NCBI GenBank assembly: GCA_015068055.1
Contig: SVLG01000043.1
Span: forward strand, 1-17,853
Source of the DNA: Oscillospiraceae bacterium
GTDB lineage: Bacteria > Bacillota_A > Clostridia > Oscillospirales > Oscillospiraceae
Direction: 5' to 3'
Length of the DNA: 17,853 bases
The notes below the pieces were generated by a model that was not told the origin of the DNA, did not search any database, and saw only the letters and a program-made list of their open reading frames with translations. Below are positions 7,513 through 14,787 of the stretch, in pieces; within the stretch, counting starts at the first letter, position 1; each line of letters begins with the position of its first letter. The position numbers and the translations under genes are program-made.

Positions 7513-9837
7513 TTAATATCGTCCGTAGTTGCTTTCATTTTGATGAATGAGACTTACGCGGATTACGGTGCCGCGTTTTGCCTCGCTGCCGGCCGCATAG
7601 TTCTGTGCGGCCACATATACGTCCTCCCCATCGGAGAGAAGGCCGTTTTCGGTGCAGAGGAAAAGCCCCAGACTGCCCAGCAGATCCCGGGCCTCCTCGT
7701 AGCGCAGCCCGGTCAGCTCCGGTACGGCGGTACTGCTTTCCGCAGCCGCCTCCCCAGCATAGAGGATGACGGTGCTGCCCTGCGCCACCAATGCGCCCTC
7801 CCGGGGAAGCTGGTCGGTAACGCGACTTCCGCTGCCCACCGTACGGCAGACGAAGCCCGCTTCCCGGAGAACCTGCTCCGCCTCGCCCAGGGCAAGGTTT
7901 TGCACATTGGGTACATTTCGGTCGGCCAGAGCGCTTTCTTCCTCATCCAGCTTCGGCGCGATCCCCAGCGTCGGCAGAGTGTCGGCAAAAATTTTCCCCA
8001 CCACCGGGGCCGCCATCTGGCCGCCGGAGATGTAGATGCCGCTCTCGCTTCCCGGCGTATCCAGCAGCACCAGCACGGCAATTTCCGGGGACTCCGCCGG
8101 GGCATAGCCGATAAAGGAGACGATATACTCCTTCTCTCCTCCGGCGACGTCCTGGGCCACTTTTTCGCTGGTGCCGGTTTTCCCAGCTATGCGGTACCCG
8201 GCCACCCAGGCATTGCGCCCGGTACCCTCATTCTTATCGCAGACCACCTGTTCCAGAATGGCATTGAGTTTCCGGCTGGTGCTTTCGGAGATCACCTGCC
8301 GAAGCACCGTGGGTTCATAGGTTTCCACCGAGCCGTCCGGGGCGGTGACGCTCTCCACAATGCGCGGCTCCATAAGATAGCCGCCGTTGCAGCAGGCACT
8401 GACAGCCATGATCAGCTGCAGAGGGGTTATATTGAAGGTCTGGCCAAAGGACGCCGCTGCCAGCTGCGAAAGATTTTCGCTGCTGCAGAACACGTCCCGG
8501 CTCCACCAGATGCTGCCGCTCTCGCCGGGCAGGCTTATGCCCGTTTTACCGCTGAGCGAGGCCGCACTGTCGGGGTTCCCCTTAAAAAAGCCAAAGGCCT
8601 CGGCATATTTATAAAAGGTTTCCGTGCCGATGCGAAGGCCGATATTGGCAAAGGCCACGTTGCAGGAGTGCTGCGCCGCCTGCGTCAGCGTTTGGGAACC
8701 ATGGCCTGCATGACGCCAGCAGTGCAGAGGCTTACCCCGGCCGGGAACGCTCATGCTGCCGCCGCAGTAAAAGCTGCTCTGCTCGTTCACCAGCCCTTCC
8801 TCCAGCGCCATGGCCAGCGTGATGATCTTGAAGGTGGAGCCGGGTTCATAGGTATCGGAAATGGCCTTGTTGCGCCACTGACGCTGCTGGGCGGCGGAGA
8901 GAAGGGCAGCCCGTTCTTCCTCGGGCGCGGCGTCGATCTCTGCGCGGATCTCATCAGAAACCAGCTGATAGTTATTGAGATCGAAGCTGCCCAGCGACAC
9001 CATACCCAGGATCCCGCCGCTGCGGGGATCCACGGCAATGGCTGCCGCACCGTTTTTGACATCGTAATCCACGATGGCCTGCTTCAGGTGCTTTTCAAGA
9101 TAGTACTGCACCGCCACATCCAGCGTGAGTTTTATATCCGAGCCGTCCTCTGCATCCAGATACTCCTCGTAGGCGGCAAAAAGCATATCCGTGCCCGCGG
9201 AATTCTTCAGCCGCTCCACACTGCCGCTGCGGCCGGTGAGTATCTCATCAAACGTATATTCTACACCAGAAAGCCCCGTGTTGTCCATGCCTGTAAAGCC
9301 AATTATGTGGGCTGCCAGAGAAGAATATGGGTAATATCGACGGGTATCACTCTCTATTTTAACACTTTTCAGTTGATTTTCCGTTTTGAAGCGCCGGACG
9401 GCGTCCGCGGTTTCGTCCTCCACCTTCCGCGCTACGGTCTTGTACCAGCTCTTTCTGTCGCTGCAGAGTTCGAGGATTTTTTCTCTGTCCACGCCCAGAA
9501 TGGCGGAAAGTCCATCGGCAATGAACGCCGGGTCCTCCCCGTTCATACGCATCTCGGCGGGACTTAAATAGATGGTGCTGGCAGTGGCGCTCATGGCCAG
9601 AACATTTCCGTTTCGGTCCAGTATGCGTCCCCGCACCGCCGGGACCGCCGTGGAACGCAGCTGCTGCTCCAGCGCCGCACTCTCATAGCGCTCATGGTCC
9701 AGAATCTGGATGCGGAACATCTGACATAGCAGCACAATAAAAGCAACTATGCCGCACACTATCAAAAGGAACAGTGCGCGGCGAAGCATCATTCTGTTGG
9801 GGGGACGGTCTTTACCCGGCTGCTGCATATTCGGCAT
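7513..9837 (-). CDS. Class B penicillin-binding protein (FtsI/SpoVD type) with two PASTA domains
   Basis: Transpeptidase that cross-links septal (or spore) peptidoglycan and is the likely partner of FtsW. The 774-residue protein has a short basic cytoplasmic tail, one membrane anchor (about 21-40) and a PBP dimerisation region starting RGRILDRNGNVLA (about 69-81). The transpeptidase domain has the active-site motifs STFK (334-337), SCN (391-393) and KTGTS (553-557). Two PASTA repeats follow at about 642-695 and 704-764. All catalytic residues are present. The ATG at 9837 has a perfect AAAGGAG seven bases upstream. From sequence alone I cannot say whether it serves vegetative division (FtsI/PBP2B) or sporulation (SpoVD). 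It is the only class B PBP in this cluster, which favours a division role, so I leave the symbol blank. Confidence 0.93.
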   Translation of the reverse strand: MPNMQQPGKDRPPNRMMLRRALFLLIVCGIVAFIVLLCQMFRIQILDHERYESAALEQQLRSTAVPAVRGRILDRNGNVLAMSATASTIYLSPAEMRMNGEDPAFIADGLSAILGVDREKILELCSDRKSWYKTVARKVEDETADAVRRFKTENQLKSVKIESDTRRYYPYSSLAAHIIGFTGMDNTGLSGVEYTFDEILTGRSGSVERLKNSAGTDMLFAAYEEYLDAEDGSDIKLTLDVAVQYYLEKHLKQAIVDYDVKNGAAAIAVDPRSGGILGMVSLGSFDLNNYQLVSDEIRAEIDAAPEEERAALLSAAQQRQWRNKAISDTYEPGSTFKIITLAMALEEGLVNEQSSFYCGGSMSVPGRGKPLHCWRHAGHGSQTLTQAAQHSCNVAFANIGLRIGTETFYKYAEAFGFFKGNPDSAASLSGKTGISLPGESGSIWWSRDVFCSSENLSQLAAASFGQTFNITPLQLIMAVSACCNGGYLMEPRIVESVTAPDGSVETYEPTVLRQVISESTSRKLNAILEQVVCDKNEGTGRNAWVAGYRIAGKTGTSEKVAQDVAGGEKEYIVSFIGYAPAESPEIAVLVLLDTPGSESGIYISGGQMAAPVVGKIFADTLPTLGIAPKLDEEESALADRNVPNVQNLALGEAEQVLREAGFVCRTVGSGSRVTDQLPREGALVAQGSTVILYAGEAAAESSTAVPELTGLRYEEARDLLGSLGLFLCTENGLLSDGEDVYVAAQNYAAGSEAKRGTVIRVSLIHQNESNYGRY

Positions 9838-9887
9838 GAAAGGACTCCTTTGTCACAGTGGGATGTTTATAACAGTATACAGCTTCC

Positions 9888-10259
9888 TCATCGGAAACAT
9901 GTCTCCCACCAGCGCCGAAACCGGTCGCAGCCTTCCACATACAGGATCATCACCCTGTCCGCTTCCGTATGCTCCTCATAGTGAATCTGCCCGCTTTGCC
10001 GCCGCTGCAGCCCCAACTCCTCCAGAGCATACTTCTCTGCCGCTTCCAGATCTGTATAGACCACAAGGCCCCTTTGCAGCTTTTCGTTTTCCTCCTCCAA
10101 CAACCTGATCTCGTCTTTTACCAGGGAAAGCTCCGCGTTTACCGCTGTAAGCTCCATTCGTCCCAGCAGGGAAAACACCAGCAGCACGGCGGCAAAAAAT
10201 AAGCCGCCTGCCGCACCGTTTGCGACGCTGCCGCCGCCCTGCCGTGTTCTTTGTTTCAA
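9888..10259 (-). CDS. ftsL: FtsL-like divisome protein (septum formation initiator family)
   Basis: Small bitopic protein, 123 residues, in the position of ftsL between rsmH and the septal PBP. It has a short basic N-terminus, a single membrane segment (about 18-34) and then a heptad-rich stretch (about 37-66, LSLVKDEIRLLEEENEKLQR) typical of the periplasmic coiled coil that pairs with DivIC. A segment EKYALEELGLQRRQSGQIHY recalls the FtsL/DivIC region after the coil. The start codon appears to be TTG (10257-10259) overlapping the rsmH stop (TTGA), with GGAG five bases upstream; no ATG is available nearby. The tail RFRRWWETCFR is unusually aromatic and basic. FtsL families diverge fast, so the name rests on architecture and location. 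Confidence 0.8.
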   Translation of the reverse strand: MKQRTRQGGGSVANGAAGGLFFAAVLLVFSLLGRMELTAVNAELSLVKDEIRLLEEENEKLQRGLVVYTDLEAAEKYALEELGLQRRQSGQIHYEEHTEADRVMILYVEGCDRFRRWWETCFR

Positions 10260-11185
10260 ACGCGCTCCGCCACGCGCAGATGCGCGCTGCGGGCACGGGG
10301 GTTTTCTTCCAGTTCCTGCTGAGAGGCCACAATGGGCTTGCGGCTTACGCTGCGCATAGTCTTTACAAAGCCGCAGGTACAGACCGGAAAGTCTCTCGGA
10401 CAGGTACAGCCGTCCTCACGGCGGTGGATGGCCGCCTTGGCAATGCGGTCTTCCAGCGAATGGAAGGTGATGACACAGAGTCGGCCGCCGACCGCCAACC
10501 GATCCATGGCCGTCTCCAGCATCTCCCGCTCGGCATCCAGCTCATCGTTGACGGCAATGCGGATGGCCTGAAAGCTGCGCTTGGCCGGGTGCTGTTTTTC
10601 CCGGAGCGCCGCCGCAGGCATGGCGCCCTTGATGATGTCCACCAGTTCCAGCGTGCTGTCGATGGCCTTCTGCCTACGATAATTCACGATCGCGCCGGCG
10701 ATGCGGGGGGCATAGCGTTCCTCGCCGTAGTCCCAGAGAATCTGCCGAAGCTGTTCCTCGCTCCAGCGGTTCACCACCACCCAGGCGGAGGTGGTATCCG
10801 TCCGGTCCATACGCATATCCAGCGGCGCATCGGCCATATACGAAAAGCCCCGTTCAGCCTCATCCAGCTGCGGGGAGGAAACGCCCAGATCAAAGAGCAT
10901 TCCATCAGCCTTTTCAACGCCCTGCTCATCCAGAATACGGCCCAGATCCCGGAAATTCCCGTGGACAAAGGTGATACGATCGGCATAGGGAGCCAACCGC
11001 TCTTTCGAGCGGGCAATGGCGGTTTCATCCCGGTCGATGGAAATGAGCCGCCCGGTGGTGAGTCGCTTTGCGATCTCGCCGGAGTGGCCGCCAAGGCCCA
11101 GTGTCCCGTCCACATAGATGCCGGTGGGGTCAATATTCAGACTGCTGATGCTCTCGGTCAGCAGCACACTTATATGCTTTGCCAT
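10256..11185 (-). CDS. rsmH: 16S rRNA (cytosine1402-N4)-methyltransferase RsmH
   Basis: SAM-dependent enzyme, formerly MraW, that N4-methylates C1402 of 16S rRNA in the ribosomal P site. From the ATG at 11185 the product is 309 residues, the usual size. It begins MAKHISVLLTESI and has the SAM-binding loop VDGTLGLGGHSGEI (about 25-38), the acidic strand SIDRDETA (about 49-56), DLGVSSPQLDEAERGFS and, later, the ITFHSLEDR motif typical of the family. A longer reading frame from 11257 exists, but that extra part lies inside mraZ. The chosen ATG overlaps the mraZ stop as ATGA, implying coupled translation. The gene sits second in the dcw operon, as in most bacteria. Confidence 0.97.
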   Translation of the reverse strand: MAKHISVLLTESISSLNIDPTGIYVDGTLGLGGHSGEIAKRLTTGRLISIDRDETAIARSKERLAPYADRITFVHGNFRDLGRILDEQGVEKADGMLFDLGVSSPQLDEAERGFSYMADAPLDMRMDRTDTTSAWVVVNRWSEEQLRQILWDYGEERYAPRIAGAIVNYRRQKAIDSTLELVDIIKGAMPAAALREKQHPAKRSFQAIRIAVNDELDAEREMLETAMDRLAVGGRLCVITFHSLEDRIAKAAIHRREDGCTCPRDFPVCTCGFVKTMRSVSRKPIVASQQELEENPRARSAHLRVAERV

Positions 11186-11601
11186 CAGAATTCCAGCTCC
11201 TCCATTACCGCGGCGATATTCTCCGCCGTCATTTCCAGGGCGTTGACTTCCTTCCATCGCGCCCTGTCCCAGATCTCCGCATGGTTGTTGCAGCCGACAA
11301 CCGTCACATCCTTGCTGAGTCCGGCGAAGTCACGCAAATTCTGGGGCAGCAGGATGCGCCCCTGGCCATCCGCCTCGCAGCGGGCCGCCATGGCAAAGAG
11401 CGGGCGCATTTTTCGCTGCTGCACATAGGGCATGGCGCTGCACTTGTCACTGAAGGCCGTCCAGCTCTCGGAGGAATAGACGCAGAGACACCGTTCCATG
11501 GACACCGTCACAAAAAAGACGCCGCCCAGCTCGTCCCGCAGCCGCGCAGGCATAAATACACGGCCTTTGGAGTCCATGCTGTGTTCGTATTCGCCTGTCA
11601 T
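11185..11601 (-). CDS. mraZ: Transcriptional regulator MraZ
   Basis: DNA-binding protein of the AbrB-like swapped-hairpin type that regulates its own dcw operon and forms ring oligomers. The 138-residue product has two tandem MraZ repeats, each with the conserved D-x-K/Q-G-R core: DSKGRVFMPARLRDEL (about 10-25) and DGQGRILLPQNLRDF (about 77-91). The ATG at 11601 is preceded by GGAGGG six bases away. It is the first gene after a strong promoter and a run of three AAAGTG boxes, its probable target, so autoregulation is likely. The stop overlaps the rsmH start. Identity is clear from sequence and place. Confidence 0.96.
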   Translation of the reverse strand: MTGEYEHSMDSKGRVFMPARLRDELGGVFFVTVSMERCLCVYSSESWTAFSDKCSAMPYVQQRKMRPLFAMAARCEADGQGRILLPQNLRDFAGLSKDVTVVGCNNHAEIWDRARWKEVNALEMTAENIAAVMEELEF

Positions 11602-11640
11602 GGCTGTCCCTCCCCCTCAGCGTTTTATGGGAAAACGATG

Positions 11641-11666
11641 CACTTTCCACCACTTTCCACCACTTT
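11641..11666 (-). promoter_or_regulatory. MraZ box array: three AAAGTG repeats, 10-bp period
   Basis: On the minus strand AAAGTG occurs at 11661-11666, 11651-11656 and 11641-11646. The first two are followed by GTGG, so the unit is AAAGTGGTGG repeated. The period is exactly one helical turn, so all boxes face the same side. This matches the type of direct-repeat operator described for MraZ proteins (AAAGTG-type boxes in mollicutes, TGGG-type in E. coli). The array lies just downstream of the -10 box, covering the predicted transcription start and early leader, a position suited to repression. Confidence 0.85.
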
Positions 11667-11672
11667 GTTTCC

Positions 11673-11701
11673 ATTATAGGGGGCAAAAAATGAAATTGCA
11701 A
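11673..11701 (-). promoter_or_regulatory. Sigma-A promoter of the dcw operon (mraZ promoter)
   Basis: The -35 box TTGCAA (11696-11701), a 17-base spacer and a consensus -10 box TATAAT (11673-11678) lie on the minus strand. The predicted start is about 11666, giving a leader of roughly 65 bases to the mraZ ATG. It is the only strong promoter seen ahead of the ten-gene run mraZ to ftsQ. Confidence 0.85.
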
Positions 11702-11760
11702 GAGTAAAATTTCAAGACTTTTTGCCAATTTTTTCATGCGTTTTTTCGTCATCAAAGACA

Positions 11761-11798
11761 TTGTGCCGCCCGGCGCATTTTCACGCCGGACGGCACAA
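11761..11798 (-). terminator. Strong hairpin, probable terminator after the coiled-coil gene
   Basis: Arms of 15 bases (11761-11775 and 11784-11798) pair with a single mismatch around an 8-base loop CATTTTCA. The stem is GC-rich and lies 28 bases past the stop of the coiled-coil gene and before the mraZ promoter, the expected place for a terminator. The sequence after it on the minus strand is only weakly T-rich (TGTCTTTG), so it may be inefficient or act by stabilising the 3' end. A regulatory inverted repeat is the alternative. Confidence 0.6.
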
Positions 11799-11826
11799 AA
11801 TGTAGAAAATTCAAGGAAAAAAATTT

Positions 11827-12396
11827 TTAGAGGATCACATCAATGACGGGGACATCTTCTTCCTCCGCAACGCTCGCGGCTTCCACCACCGCCTCCTCAC
11901 GGATCTCCTCCTCCGCTTCCTCCTGCACGGGGGCGGTCACACCGGTGATGCTCCGGAAGCGGGCGCGGGACTGGCGCACATCGTCCAAAGCGGCGGCCAC
12001 CGCTTCCTCTGTGCGTCGCAGGGCATCGTCCACGTACTCGCTGGCCACACGCTTGAGCTCACGGCTCTTGGTCTCGGCGCTGGTCATCATATCGGTGGAG
12101 CGCTGACGGGCCACACGGACGATCTCCTGACTGTCCACCATACGCCGGGCCTGTTCCTCCGCCTGACGGCGCAGGGCGTCGGCCTCCTTGCGGGCGTTGG
12201 AGATAAACTCATCCCGGGCAGAGACCAGCCGTCTCGCCTCGGCCACTTCCACGGGAAGCCGGGCCTTCATCTCGTCCAGCAGACTCAAAGCTTTCTCCCG
12301 CTCGATGATGCACTTTTCCTGACCCAGGGGCACTCCCCAGGCCTCTGCGATCATCTGATACAAAACCTCGATTATCTCAAGGGCGCCATGTTCCAT
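11827..12396 (-). CDS. Coiled-coil protein with acidic C-terminal tail, function unknown
   Basis: I do not recognise a named family with certainty. The 189-residue product is nearly all helical. A short N-terminal region (MEHGALEIIEVLYQMIAEAWG) is followed by a long charged coiled coil (about 30-145) rich in Ala, Arg and Glu, resembling V/F-type ATPase stalk subunits or DivIVA-like scaffolds. The end is an acidic tail (about 155-189) with many Glu residues and a hydrophobic finish VPVIDVIL. There is no membrane segment or signal peptide. The ATG at 12396 has GGGAGG eight bases upstream. It follows rsmD by 25 bases and is last in its operon, next to the dcw promoter. Genes of this look sit near rsmD in other Clostridia, as far as I recall, and are often labelled ATPase or hypothetical without experimental basis. 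Confidence 0.85.
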   Translation of the reverse strand: MEHGALEIIEVLYQMIAEAWGVPLGQEKCIIEREKALSLLDEMKARLPVEVAEARRLVSARDEFISNARKEADALRRQAEEQARRMVDSQEIVRVARQRSTDMMTSAETKSRELKRVASEYVDDALRRTEEAVAAALDDVRQSRARFRSITGVTAPVQEEAEEEIREEAVVEAASVAEEEDVPVIDVIL

Positions 12397-12421
12397 TTTC
12401 TCTGCCTCCCATGTATTTTTC

Positions 12422-12964
12422 TCAGGTAGCCCGGGAGATCACCGTCAGCTTGATCTTCCCGTAGCGGTATTCCTTGGTGGTACCATATTCCGGCGGCACG
12501 GCTTTCACCGTCTCCTCTTTCCGGGTTTCAATGGCCATTATACCACCCTTTGCCAATATGTCAAACTCCACAATGGCCTCAACCGCCTTATCTTCCAGAC
12601 CTTTTCCGTAGGGCGGGTCGATAAAGATGAGATCAAAGCTCTCCGGACCGCAGCCGCGGAGATAGCCAAGAGAGTCGCAGCGCTGCACCTGGGCCTTAAA
12701 GCCGCAGCGGCTCAGGTTGTCTGTAATTATGTCAACCGCCTTCTTGCTCTCGTCCAGAAAGAGGCAGCCGGCCGCTCCGCGGCTCAGGGCTTCGATGCCC
12801 AGCTGACCGGTACCGGCGAAAAGATCCAGCACACGCCGGCCCTCCACGTCAAACTGCACGATATTGAAAAGCGCCTCCTTCACCTGATCGGTGGTGGGAC
12901 GAATATCCATTCCTTCGGGTTCCCGGAGCTTACGGCCCCGGACAGAGCCGGTGATCACTCGCAT
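12422..12964 (-). CDS. rsmD: 16S rRNA (guanine966-N2)-methyltransferase RsmD
   Basis: SAM-dependent enzyme that N2-methylates G966 of 16S rRNA during small-subunit assembly. From the ATG at 12964 the product is 180 residues, the normal size. It starts MRVITGSVRGRKL, then IRPTTDQVKEALFNI (about 21-35), the SAM loop LDLFAGTGQLGIEAL (about 46-60) and the catalytic motif DPPY (about 116-119). A longer frame from 13090 exists, but its first 42 codons lie inside uvrC and look nothing like the family. The start overlaps the uvrC end by 10 bases. In many Firmicutes coaD comes next; here a coiled-coil gene does instead. Confidence 0.95.
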   Translation of the reverse strand: MRVITGSVRGRKLREPEGMDIRPTTDQVKEALFNIVQFDVEGRRVLDLFAGTGQLGIEALSRGAAGCLFLDESKKAVDIITDNLSRCGFKAQVQRCDSLGYLRGCGPESFDLIFIDPPYGKGLEDKAVEAIVEFDILAKGGIMAIETRKEETVKAVPPEYGTTKEYRYGKIKLTVISRAT

Positions 12965-14787
12965 GCTTCTTCCTCCTTGCTTTTGTGGAAATATTCGTAA
13001 ACCGTCCGGGCCGTTTTGGGACCCAGTACGGCGGCAAGCTCCTTTTCCGTGGCGGCTCTTACGGCCCGGAGACTGCCGAAGCGCTCCCACAGGAGGCTGC
13101 GGCGCTTCTCACCGATGCCGGGGATCTCCTCCAGTTTGGAGGGAGACACGCTGTCCCGGAGGGAGCGATGGTACTCAATGGCAAAGCGATGGGTTTCTTC
13201 CTGAATGCGGCCCACCAGGGAAAACACGGCGGGATTCGCCTGTATGCCGATCTCCCGGCCTTCGGCGGTAATAAGAGCCCGGGTACGGTGGCGGTCGTCC
13301 TTGACCATGCCAAACACCGGGAGGGAAAGGCCCAGCTCAGTCAGGGCGCTCTCCGCCGCGGCCGCGTGCTCCGCGCCGCCGTCAATGAAAAGGACATCCG
13401 GCTTTTCCGCGAACTTCTCATCCCCCTCCAGCATACGGGCAAAACGCCGCGTGATGGTTTCAAACATGGAGCCATAGTCGTTCTGATGCTCCACGCTTTT
13501 CATGCGGAACTTGCGGTAAGCCTTCTTCAAGGGTTTGCCGTCCACATGGACGGTCATGGCGGAGACGATGCCAAAGTCGCCGGTGTTGGAGATATCATAG
13601 GCCTCGATACGCCGGGGCGTCTCCGAAAGATCCAGTGCCTTCTGCAGCCATTCCAGCGTCCGCAGCCGCCGCTCATTCTGGGAGGTGGCACGCAGGATCT
13701 CCTCACGGGCGTTGGTCTGGGCCTTTTCCAGAAAGGCCGCCCGGTCGCCCCGTCTGGGCTGCTCCACGGACACCTTTCGCCCGGCCAGAGAGCTGAGCCA
13801 CGCCTCCAGCTCCTCCCGGTCTTCGGGTTCGACGGGCAAAAGGATGGTCCGGGGCCAGGAAGTTCGGTTAACATAATATTGACGCAGTAAGGCCGACAAA
13901 GCCTCGCCGTCGCTCTCCATGGGTTCGGGCAGGAGCATAAAGTCCTTACCGCTGAGGTCGCCCCCCACATAGTGGAGCACGGTAAAACAGCAGCGTGCCC
14001 CCCGCTGGAAGCCCACGGCGTCCGTATCGGCTCTGGCGGTGGCAATGACGCGCTGACGGTTTTCAAGGTTGGTAACGGCTTTCAGCCGGTCACGGAGCCG
14101 GGCCGCCTCCTCAAAGCGGAGGTCCTCGGCGGCAGCCTCCATAGCGTTTTGGAGCTGTCTGGCAAGCTCAGCGCTCTTTCCCTCCAGAATCAGCACCGCC
14201 TGACGCAGCACAGCCCGGTACTCTTCCTCGCTGTACTCACCCCTGCACCAGCCCCGGCAGGCGCCCAGCTGGTACTGCAGGCAGGGCCGCCCCTTCCCCA
14301 GATCCCGGGGGAAGCGGCGGGAGCAGGTGGGCAGCTGCAGGGTCTTGCTGAGGACATCCAGCAGTTCTTTGGTCTGGCCCCGGGAGCCAAAGGGCCCGAA
14401 ATAGTGGGCCCCGTCATTGGCAGCCCGGTTGCAGAGCTCCGGCTTCGGCCAGGGTTTTGAGTCCTCCAGACGCAGGAAGGGGTAGCCCTTGTCATCCTTC
14501 AGTAGGATATTATAGTGGGGCCGATGGCGCTTGATCAGGGAATTTTCAAGAACCAGCGCCTCAAACTCCGTGGCGGCCACGATGACGTTGAAATCCGCCA
14601 CCTTCTCCGCCATGGCAGCCACCTTGGGATGGTGGTCGCCGTGGAAGTAGCTGCTGACGCGGTTCTTGAGTTTCTTAGCCTTGCCCACATAGATGACTTC
14701 GCCATGCTCGTCCAGCATCAGGTAGACCCCGGGCAGCAGCGGCAGTTTATTCGCTTTTTCCCGCAGAGTCTCCAGCCGGTCCGTCAT
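12955..14787 (-). CDS. uvrC: Excinuclease ABC subunit UvrC
   Basis: Makes both incisions around bulky DNA lesions in nucleotide excision repair, with UvrB. The 610-residue product has the full domain order. The N-terminal GIY-YIG nuclease has GVY and YVG (about 20-35) and a catalytic Glu in LVLENSLIK (about 81). Four cysteines at about 155, 169, 177 and 181 probably bind an iron-sulfur cluster. A UVR motif for UvrB contact lies at about 205-238. The RNase H-like nuclease has Asp in AYDIS (about 398), Asp in FIDGG (about 469) and His in ETHRF (about 533), and a helix-hairpin-helix pair follows at about 552-600. No key residue seems missing; GGAEH replaces the common GGKGQ. The ATG overlaps the stop of the transporter gene (ATGA), and the 3' end overlaps rsmD. 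Confidence 0.97.
   Translation of the reverse strand: MTDRLETLREKANKLPLLPGVYLMLDEHGEVIYVGKAKKLKNRVSSYFHGDHHPKVAAMAEKVADFNVIVAATEFEALVLENSLIKRHRPHYNILLKDDKGYPFLRLEDSKPWPKPELCNRAANDGAHYFGPFGSRGQTKELLDVLSKTLQLPTCSRRFPRDLGKGRPCLQYQLGACRGWCRGEYSEEEYRAVLRQAVLILEGKSAELARQLQNAMEAAAEDLRFEEAARLRDRLKAVTNLENRQRVIATARADTDAVGFQRGARCCFTVLHYVGGDLSGKDFMLLPEPMESDGEALSALLRQYYVNRTSWPRTILLPVEPEDREELEAWLSSLAGRKVSVEQPRRGDRAAFLEKAQTNAREEILRATSQNERRLRTLEWLQKALDLSETPRRIEAYDISNTGDFGIVSAMTVHVDGKPLKKAYRKFRMKSVEHQNDYGSMFETITRRFARMLEGDEKFAEKPDVLFIDGGAEHAAAAESALTELGLSLPVFGMVKDDRHRTRALITAEGREIGIQANPAVFSLVGRIQEETHRFAIEYHRSLRDSVSPSKLEEIPGIGEKRRSLLWERFGSLRAVRAATEKELAAVLGPKTARTVYEYFHKSKEEEACE

Noticed and set aside
7426..9567. 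713-codon plus-strand open frame over the PBP gene
   Set aside because: The opposite strand encodes a complete PBP with all catalytic motifs; the antisense product is low complexity and has no recognisable domain.
11186..11257. N-terminal extension of RsmH
   Set aside because: The 24 codons lie inside mraZ; the ATGA-coupled ATG gives the normal protein length and start.
12965..13090. N-terminal extension of RsmD
   Set aside because: These 42 codons lie wholly inside uvrC and the family begins at the internal ATG, MRVITG.
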